From: Selaginella moellendorffii
Lineage: Eukaryota > Streptophyta > Lycopodiopsida > Selaginellales > Selaginellaceae
Reading direction: 5' to 3'
Length of the DNA: 64,000 nucleotides
Assembly: GCF_000143415.4 (NCBI RefSeq)
Contig: NW_003314365.1
Span: 385,181 to 449,180 of the forward strand
The translations under genes were made by a program, and so were the position numbers. The notes under the pieces are model-generated. The model saw nothing but the letters and a program-made list of their open reading frames with translations, was not told the origin of the DNA and made no database searches. Of this stretch, positions 56,584 through 64,000 are shown piece after piece. Within the stretch, counting starts at the first letter, position 1; each line of letters opens with the position of its first letter.

Positions 56584-57178
56584 GTTGAGGAAGATTTGCG
56601 AAGCACAAAGGCAAAACATAAAGACTTTCAGAAGCAAGTTGTAAGAATCTCAAGAGAACTGAGTTTTACAACCAAACACGTTTTATCGGCCCTTTACTAA
56701 ACCGGCCATAGTCTATTGTTTAGCAAGATTGGCCAAAGTTAATGTTATAAGCCTCATTATAATAAGAATCAAGCAGTGTCTACCTACTACCTTCTAAATC
56801 TCCTTCAAAATCTTCAAAATCTGTGCATACTTGCACACATCTTGGATAGGAGAAATCCCAACAGATTGCAATGCAGTCCCGGCATGCTGCAAATTCGGAG
56901 AGCCAAGTGCTGAATTTCCTACAAAATAAAGAGTAGGATCTTGAAAGGCTTCTTGAATGTTCTTTCCTTGCTGCTCTATGGTTATCTAGCATGTTAGATG
57001 AAAGTCTGTAAGAATTCACCAGCAATCGTCCAGTCTTGAGCATGTTGCTACCAACTCTAAAGTCATGTACAGTTGACCAGCTTCTAGCTTTGTATGAGCA
57101 CTGGTGCAGGGATTTATCTGGGGAATCAACTCCTTCGATAATGGGGTGTGAACTCGGCAATGTAAACTTGGCTTTCCA
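56584..57178 (+). repeat. Left arm of a 0.6-kb inverted repeat
   Basis: Matches 59694-60286 in reverse with scattered differences. An ORF-like frame in both arms (MLKTGRLLVNSYRLS...) is conserved by the duplication, but it has no known motif. Confidence 0.85.
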
Positions 57179-59693
57179 TTAGCAGTGAAGGTTATATAAA
57201 ATTTAAAGAAAAAGTACTTATAATGGCAGCCTCCAAAGACACACATAGTTGGCTGAGTTCTTAGAATCTGGTGATGCTTGCAGGCTTCTCTAAACTCAAG
57301 ATAAGGGAGATCACGATTCATGAGAGAAAACACTAAAAGTGTACCTGATAGTTACTTGCTGTAATCAGCGTGAATCTCATACCTTCTTGGAAACTCTGCA
57401 AATCATAGTTTCCAGCAAGCTCCTGATGCATTGTATTGCTGTGCAAACAGGACTTAGTTAAAAAATAAATGAAGACCTTATTTTTAACAACCTTATTGTC
57501 TTGTGCCAGAAGTGAGACAAATTAAATGCTAGACTGCAACTCTTCTTGATGATGCTGCTGTTCTCAACATTTGGTCCATGGTCATAAAAGCTATGCATGT
57601 CCTCCAAAGACCTGTGATGAGAAACATTTGGGACTTACAAACAGCCTCTACAATGTACTTGGCAAGCCTGCCTTTGAGTATCTTCTTGTCTTTGAGTTTC
57701 ATCCTGTTGAGGCAGTGACTTCAAAGAAGGATTCGCTCCTTGTGATAAGTCAATAAGTGACAGGGACAAATTAGAATAGTGGAGGCATGAGAATGCATAA
57801 GGTATCATATTGTATGAGGTACAATTCAGTAAAGTACTTTTTTCTTTTATAACTACAGAAGTTTTGAAACTCTTACAGAATAGAAGTCTCGTGGTCTTGG
57901 ATGTGGCAAGTAAGAAACTTTGCTGTTGGGATCCAAGGCAGTCCACCTCAAACCCCAGATAAAGGAATAATGGCACAAATAATAGATCTTTACCTGTAAT
58001 AACGAAGTAATGGACGACAATGAAGATTTGAAGCTTGGCAAGTTTGTAAGTTCGATTTCCCATCCCAAAGGGTGTGAACGTGAATGGAGATGCTCCATAT
58101 TTCTAGTTAAAAATCCCAGCCAGAGTTACAGAGCATGGGTGAGAATCTCGTACCTCCCAGCTGGATTGAACTTTTCCGGATCAGGGTGGATCCATATGTA
58201 CTTGTCTTAGCCACGCTTCCAAATCACTTGAACATCACTTGAGAGAAGGAGACTCACTATTAAACTCGAGGTCTAACAAGGCTCTTCTAAAGACCATTGG
58301 GGATATTTTTTGCAAGTTGCAGTGTTTCATTGAGAGTAACTGAGAATCAAACGAAACAAATCTCGCCATGTAAGATTGTACTGCCTGAGCAAAACCAGGC
58401 TTGTACGAGAAGAGCAGCCCACAGAAAAGCTTCCCATCGATGGACGCTTCTAATATGTATCTGTAGTTGAATATGTCGCTTACTCTAGCCTCGAACATCT
58501 TCTCGCCTAGCAGCTGAAGATGAGCTTGAAACTCTGTAGCATGAGTTTGACAGGGAAAAATTGGAGAGGTCCAAGTTTTTCTGCAGATACCTTTGTGAGA
58601 TGAAACCAAGCTCTTGTCCGCATCCCGTTGCTTGTCTAGCACGAATGGCGTGGCACGATACTCTTGCCGCCTTCTCTTAAGTTCCTTACGCATGGATAGC
58701 TTTGGTTCTGATGGATCTTTCCCCCTCAGCATCTCTTCACAGAAAAACGGCAACCATATTGTCAAGAATGGCAGCAATGTCATTTAAAGAAGAAGCCAAC
58801 CTGTGTCAAGGAAATACATGTCATCCAGAGCTTCAAGCTCTTCGTTATATCCCCCATAGAAGAATCATATGCCTCACTCTGCGTCCACGGAATCTCCTGC
58901 AAGGGAGAAACGTGGAGAAGGCCCGGGACCAGAGGGATTCGAAGTTGCCCAAACACCAGTTGCTACAAAATACGTAAAAGCCCCATGAGAGACTCACGTA
59001 CTTTCCATGGCTGATTGTTGTGTGCCTGGCTCTTAGCATCAGCTCCGCACCAGTCGTCTTTACCTCCCGCCATGCCATTGTTTCTGGAAACGCAAATGAA
59101 TTCGCAAGTTTAAAACCAGCACAATGTATGTACCTGTGTCCAGAATATAAAATCATTTTACACACGTTTGTAAAGCATTTCAAATTTATAATAGGCATCT
59201 GGGCTGTAAATCTCGCCTGAAACTTCTGTCCAAGGGATTCTCAAAGGTTGATGTAAACGCAACCTGCGTGTTTCCTGGCTCTCACCATTTTCCAAAGAGG
59301 AAGTCATTTCGTTCTGAAACCATGTACTATAAAGATAACCCTAACCAACTTTTATCTTGCAATACTTTACTTTGTCACAAATATCTTAAATCATTTTCCT
59401 TTGTTACATTGGGCAATAAGATATTATTCAGCAAGTTGGGTTGTGCTGCAGCACAGATTGCTTGTGTTCTTTAGCCGTGATGTACCTCCAAAGCTCAAGA
59501 GCTCACTCATTATCAAAAAGTTATGAAGTCATGCTCTGTCCAAGTTCTTTCACCTTTAAATAACGGTTGAGCAGCATTGTGAACTATGATTAGATCATTC
59601 TATGGGCTTTCGTTTGTTTGTGAAGCATTCATCTGTATGCAAACTCGGGATGCAAGCAACTGAAAAGATTGGATTTTCAATTAGTTTCAGATG
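57179..59693. other. Spacer between inverted arms, with unrecognised exon-like pieces
   Basis: A minus-strand frame of 182 codons at 58783-58235 (KRRRQEYRATPFVLDKQRD, FEARVSDIFNYRYILEASIDGKLF) looks coding by amino-acid usage. A possible next exon at about 58195-58135 reads YIWIHPDPEKFNPAGRYEILTHAL. I do not recognise the family. It may be a captured gene piece. Confidence 0.35.
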
Positions 59694-60286
59694 ATGAAAA
59701 GCCAAGTTTACATTGCCGAGTTCACACCCCATTATCGAAGGAGTTGATTCCCCAGATAAATCCCTGCACCATGACCTAGTGCTCATACAAAGCTAGAAGC
59801 TGGTCAACTGTACATGGCTTTAGAGTTGGTAGCAACATGCTCAAGACTGGACGATTGCTGGTGAATTCTTACAGACTTTCACCTAACATGCTAGATAACC
59901 GTAGAGCAGCAAGGAAAGAACATTCAAGAAGCCTTTCAAGATCCTACTCTTTATTTTGTAGGAAATTCAGCACTTGGCTCTCCAAATTTGCAGCATGCCA
60001 GGACTGCATTGCAATGTGTTGGGATTTCTCCTATCCAAGATGTGTGCAAGTATGCACATATTTTGAGGAGATTTAGAAGGTAGTAGGTAGACACTGCTTT
60101 ATTCTTATTATAATGAGGCTTATAACATTAAATTTGGCCAATCTTGCTAAACAATAGACTATGGCCGGTTTAGTAAAAGGCTGATAAAACGTGTATGGTT
60201 GTAAAACTCAGTTCTCATGAGATTCTTACAACTTGCTTCTGAAAGTCTTTATGTTTTGCCTTTGTGCTTCGCAAATCTTCCTCAAC
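59694..60286 (-). repeat. Right arm of the 0.6-kb inverted repeat
   Basis: Reverse complement of 56584-57178. Confidence 0.85.
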
Positions 60287-60459
60287 TTGCTTGAGCTGTA
60301 TTAATAGGAACGACACATACCTGGTTTCATAGGGTGAGAACAACATAAGGGTCACCAATCATGAAGTCCCTCACTGTAAGGTTACCTCTAGAATTGAAGC
60401 ATTGAACAGAAGAATCTTCTTGCCTTGAAAGAATGTCGACTCTTGACAAGAGGAAGCCA

Positions 60460-60792
60460 AATGCATGGCTTTACGAATTTTTGTCTTTCATACTTGCTTC
60501 TGAGAAAACATTGATGGTTGAAAAATAAATATAGAAAACAGTTTTGCATCTCCTGAACCTTACAAATTCTAATTGCTCTTGATTGGATGATTCTGGCATG
60601 GGTCTTTTGCCAAGATTTAGGAACAAAGGCCTCGTATGCAGCATTTGCAGCTGCATTGCCACCAATAAACAGCATAAGCTCAACCCCTTTGTCTGTCCAG
60701 TCGTTGGAATTTATGGACATAAACTGTTGAAAAGGGACATAAAATTGGGAAGAGAGATTATTTACATTTACCTTTGATACAGAAGCTCCCAT
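60460..60792 (-). pseudogene. ArfGAP-domain fragment
   Basis: On the minus strand ASVSKVN...NDWTDKGVELMLFIGGNAAANAAYEAFVP matches the C-terminal half of the ArfGAP domain in plant AGD proteins (helix with GGNxxAN). PMPESSNQEQLEFV in a second frame and RSKYERQKFVKP after a ~65-bp intron complete it. ArfGAPs trigger GTP hydrolysis by ARF. The zinc finger that should precede is not recognisable, and the frame shifts after AFVPKS, so this is a broken piece. Confidence 0.7.
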
Positions 60793-62630
60793 GCTTCAAT
60801 GAACAGCATAGCATTTGTCACAGATTATAACTCCATGTTTGTAGAGCTGGAGAAACAACAGAAGATGCAGCAAGATGGAAATGAAAATGACTTACGCCCA
60901 TTGGGGACCCTGCAACCTGCAACCCTGCACATAACTGGTTGTCTGGTTGCAAGATAAATGTCTGAAATTTAGTCGTGCTTCTCTCCATTTGCTAGGGTAT
61001 CAAAGATCCACTCCTGAAAAACAAAGATCGGTGGACAGACCTTCTAGCAAAAAAAAGAAGAATAAAAGAAAAAGCATTGCATTGAAAACCCTACCTTTAA
61101 ACAAAGGAAATTCCGAGTCGATGAGCTTAACCTTTACTCCAATCCTGCCAATACGCTCTGAGACACATAGATACACTGCTAAAAAAGAGCATTCTCAACT
61201 CAGAGGGAAAAGAAAGAACTGTCTTTCAGAGATCCAGTAAACTGCTTTCACAGACTTACAAGTGTATTATACAGGTGCTCCGACTGAATGGTAGAATGCT
61301 TTTCAAGTCGATCTGGGTGGAAATCTTGAGCGCCTGGCAGCCTTTGGACAGCACACTATTGTGATCAGATGGTCTGTTCACGATTCCACAAGTGCTGTGG
61401 AAAGTCAGAGGTCTCTTTGACGGCATATGAGCACAAGGTATATAACGTAAGGACCAATGCAATCATGCAGCAAACCTCATGGTGTGCAGCCGCGCATAAG
61501 GACCAATGCAATCATGCAGCGAACCTGATGGTGTGCAGTAAGCTCTCCTGGAAAAATGCATTGAAAAAAACTGGTTTACCCTAAAAAAAAAAAGTTTCAA
61601 CCTCAACTGTTTTTTTGCCATGTGTCTTCATCTCCACCATTAAACTCGAAAAGAATCTCGATTGAATATGTCACCCTTGCTCTTTTAAATATAGAAGGAT
61701 GATATCTGCCATACAAAAAAAATTCCAATCTAGGAGGGTATCTCTCCCTTGCAGCATTTATGCTGACAAGACACTTGGAATTGGCCTATACAGACATGCT
61801 ACAGAACACTTTTTTCAGGGCATGAGTGGCAAACCCTAATAAATTTATCCTAGAAAATTGTCTTTTACCTTTTACACTGGTAATATTTCTTTTTATATAT
61901 GTGTTGTGAAATATATGCGACCAAATTAATAACAATAATCATATTGGGATAAAAGGATGTAACACATCCTTTTATTAAAAATATGGTACTACTAACCTAG
62001 AGTGATATTCAATATGAGACTGCATTAAAAATAAAAAATAATTTTTAATTTGTTAATCTCTCTCACATCAAAAAGACATTAACTGTTTCACATGTGGCTT
62101 TTTTTGGGTTTTGTGCTTTCTTCTCTCTTGCTGGCTCTTGCACTCTCTCATCTCTCTTGCAGCACTCTATCATGCACTGTTGTCTCTCTTGCCTTGGTCC
62201 AACATGCAGCTTTATCATTTGAGCTTCTCTCCATGTAGGATGTCTCAGTTTTAGGGGTTTAGAATGACAGAGTGTGTTTGGAGAGATGACAACTTAGGGC
62301 CGCTGGGTTTCCCCTAGCAAGCCACAAGCCATACTGGAACTGGCAGAACAGGGGCTCTGAGGTGTCATATAAGGTGCAGTTGCCCCTGAACGCCCCATTG
62401 CCGCAGAATCTTGCAGGAAATTGGCAAAGAACGCACTTTTAGTGATTAGATCTGCTCTGGCCACTGCAGTGCCACCAGTCAGCTGTCTCAGCTCAAAATT
62501 CTCTCATCAATTCTCTCAATCCTCTCTGGAGGACTCTCTCCAATCTAAGGACACTGTTACACTTTTAGACACTTTTAAACACAAAAGCCCAAAAGATGGG
62601 AGTGAGGCCCAACCTGACCCTACTTCATTA
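60793..62630. other. Region without recognised genes
   Basis: It holds a tandem duplication of ~48 bp at about 61448-61540 (unit with GGACCAATGCAATCATGCAG). A run of AT-rich sequence follows. No coding frame was supported. Confidence 0.5.
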
Positions 62631-62637
62631 CCCTCTT

Positions 62638-63330
62638 GTAAGCAGCTAAAATTTCATTTTTCTTTAGTCAACCACACCTTTGGCCCTTGTCTCATTCATA
62701 ACTTCTAAAGGTCCACATTCCAACATGGTACTTGCTACCCCAAAGGTAGCAGTTCACGTCTTACTGACATAGCATTTGGTCCCTCGAGTCCTGAGTGTTC
62801 AACACGTCCAAGTCCTCATTGATCACTAGTGGTACCACCAATGCATGTCACGTCATGTTTGCTCTTACAATCTCAGTAGTAGTACAAAATGGCTACTACC
62901 ACAAACCTGTTCTTCCAAGATGAGACCATCCATTCCATGAGTGGCTATCCCTTGACCACTCCTTAACATCCTTATGATGCTCCAAGCTATGGAGAAACCC
63001 TGTCTTCCAATGTTCCTTGATCCCTGTCCTCTAAGTCCCTTTTCAAACATGACAGTAGTCACCATCTGCCATCAAATCGGGGTCTGGAGACCCACCCACT
63101 AAGTCCCACCTACCCCAACTGTTGGGTTGGACTACTTCTCTTCCACACTTCACAACCCTAGGATGACATTTTGAAACACCATGACCCAACTTGAGCCTTG
63201 TGGGTGCATAAATTCCCCCATCGTCTTTGTGCTTCTTGAGTTCTTCAAGAGACTCACCCAGCCTTATATTTGTGCCAATTGGGGCTATGTATGAGACTTC
63301 TGGGTGGCACAGATTCAAGGTTTAAAATGC
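62638..63330 (-). repeat. Decayed LTR fragment of the nested-element family
   Basis: Starts TGTAAGCAGCTAAAATTTC and follows the LTR order of 23889 onward: CTTTAGTCA, ACCACACC, then GAAACACCATGACCCAA near 63173. The U3 repeat part is missing, so it is a 3'-truncated LTR in the plus-strand reading. Confidence 0.6.
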
Positions 63331-64000
63331 TGTCATTATAGCAATCTACAAATGGGCGTCTAGCCCTTCAAGCAACTCTTGCCACTATGTCAGAGCTTTC
63401 ATTCCCCCCTCTTTCCGCCCCTTCCATGTACCAGTCCTAAGGTTTGGGCCACTAAATTGTATCAGATCGTACTTGAAAACATAGAACTATTGATAATTAA
63501 TATGACTGTCTTGCATACTCTTTGATCTTGCACTCACTAAAGTCAGTAGCTTTTTCCAACTTTCTAGCCGAAAAAGGAAGGTAGGGGAAGAGGAAAAAGA
63601 CAAATCAAATAGAGGATACATGAGACTGTGGAATTGTTACATTTGCTTTTTGTTGCTGACCAAAATCCTCCCTTATCCTTCTCCACTGATGGGTTCCCTC
63701 TCGAGCGATCTTATGAACCACCACAAGACTGACAAAAAGTCTAAGCCCTGCTCTAGGAAGTGTATGGTAAATCTGGCACATAAAGAACGGCACTATGTTT
63801 TAGATTTAACCTGCAATGACACGAATAGCCTCAATCTAGTACTGTTCAGTTATTCATGAATGCTTTGTCTCAGCTCCAGTTAACGACTCGTACTACCAAA
63901 CTGGTCGAAAAACGAATGATGGATTTGATAGTTGTGTTCATCCTGTTGATACTGCTGCTCCCTGTTTTATAAATATTATGGTGAGAAAAGAACTAAAATA
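63331..64000. other. Right edge, nothing recognised
   Basis: Short frames only (63620-63859 plus, 63605-63793 minus), without motifs. Confidence 0.5.

Overview
The window reads as repeat-rich nuclear DNA of a land plant, most likely a lycophyte such as Selaginella. This is inference. The support is a series of ~45-60 bp GT-AG introns, TTTAGGG-type telomere motifs, chromodomain Gypsy elements, LTR elements primed by initiator tRNA-Met, a 5S-bearing TRIM, and broken pieces of plant-type genes (RPA1, BIG ARF-GEF, ArfGAP, kelch). The first ~246 bases look like stretched, low-quality read ends, and there is one run of N (50925-51048).

Region 1 (303-21480) is dominated by an unusual large DNA element. 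Copy 1 (303-13439) has perfect 25-bp terminal inverted repeats and two divergent genes. The left gene (minus) is a broken transposase-like gene of a family I believe is annotated DUF7869, with an RNase-H/DDE-like D...DN...HTHEDVD signature. The right gene (plus) can be read through 11 exons as one ~1,644-residue protein with a ParB/Srx-like region, a long Asp/Glu tract and a C-terminal FCP1-like HAD phosphatase domain. A second, inverted, truncated copy (13445-21480) is fused to the right end, so the two copies make ~8-kb inverted arms. A palindrome of about 22 bp (arms ATGGCRTG / CAYGCCAT) occurs some 35 times in these 21 kb and was not seen elsewhere in the window. Several copies fill tiny introns at their splice sites and two lie in frame in an exon.

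Region 2 (21484-34550) is a chromodomain Gypsy element on the minus strand. Its reverse transcriptase is split by a 7.2-kb non-autonomous LTR element (23889-31128), also on the minus strand. Both carry tRNA-like modules with B boxes, and their LTRs share a core-promoter-like block and purine-rich repeats that recur in other LTR families of the window.

Region 3 (34551-37710) holds an older LTR-element remnant and a tandem LTR-int-LTR-int-LTR TRIM array with an AGTGT target duplication. Its LTRs contain the 3' half of 5S rRNA (Cassandra-like).

Region 4 (37711-64000) is AT-rich and gene-poor. It contains pseudogene fragments (RPA1-like, BIG-type ARF-GEF, kelch, ArfGAP), two Helitron-like 3' ends, a dispersed MITE-like repeat, a solo LTR with a CTTTC target duplication, decayed LTR remnants and a 0.6-kb inverted repeat pair. 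No clearly intact host gene was found. The only long coding region that reads through without a break is the ParB/HAD gene of the large element.
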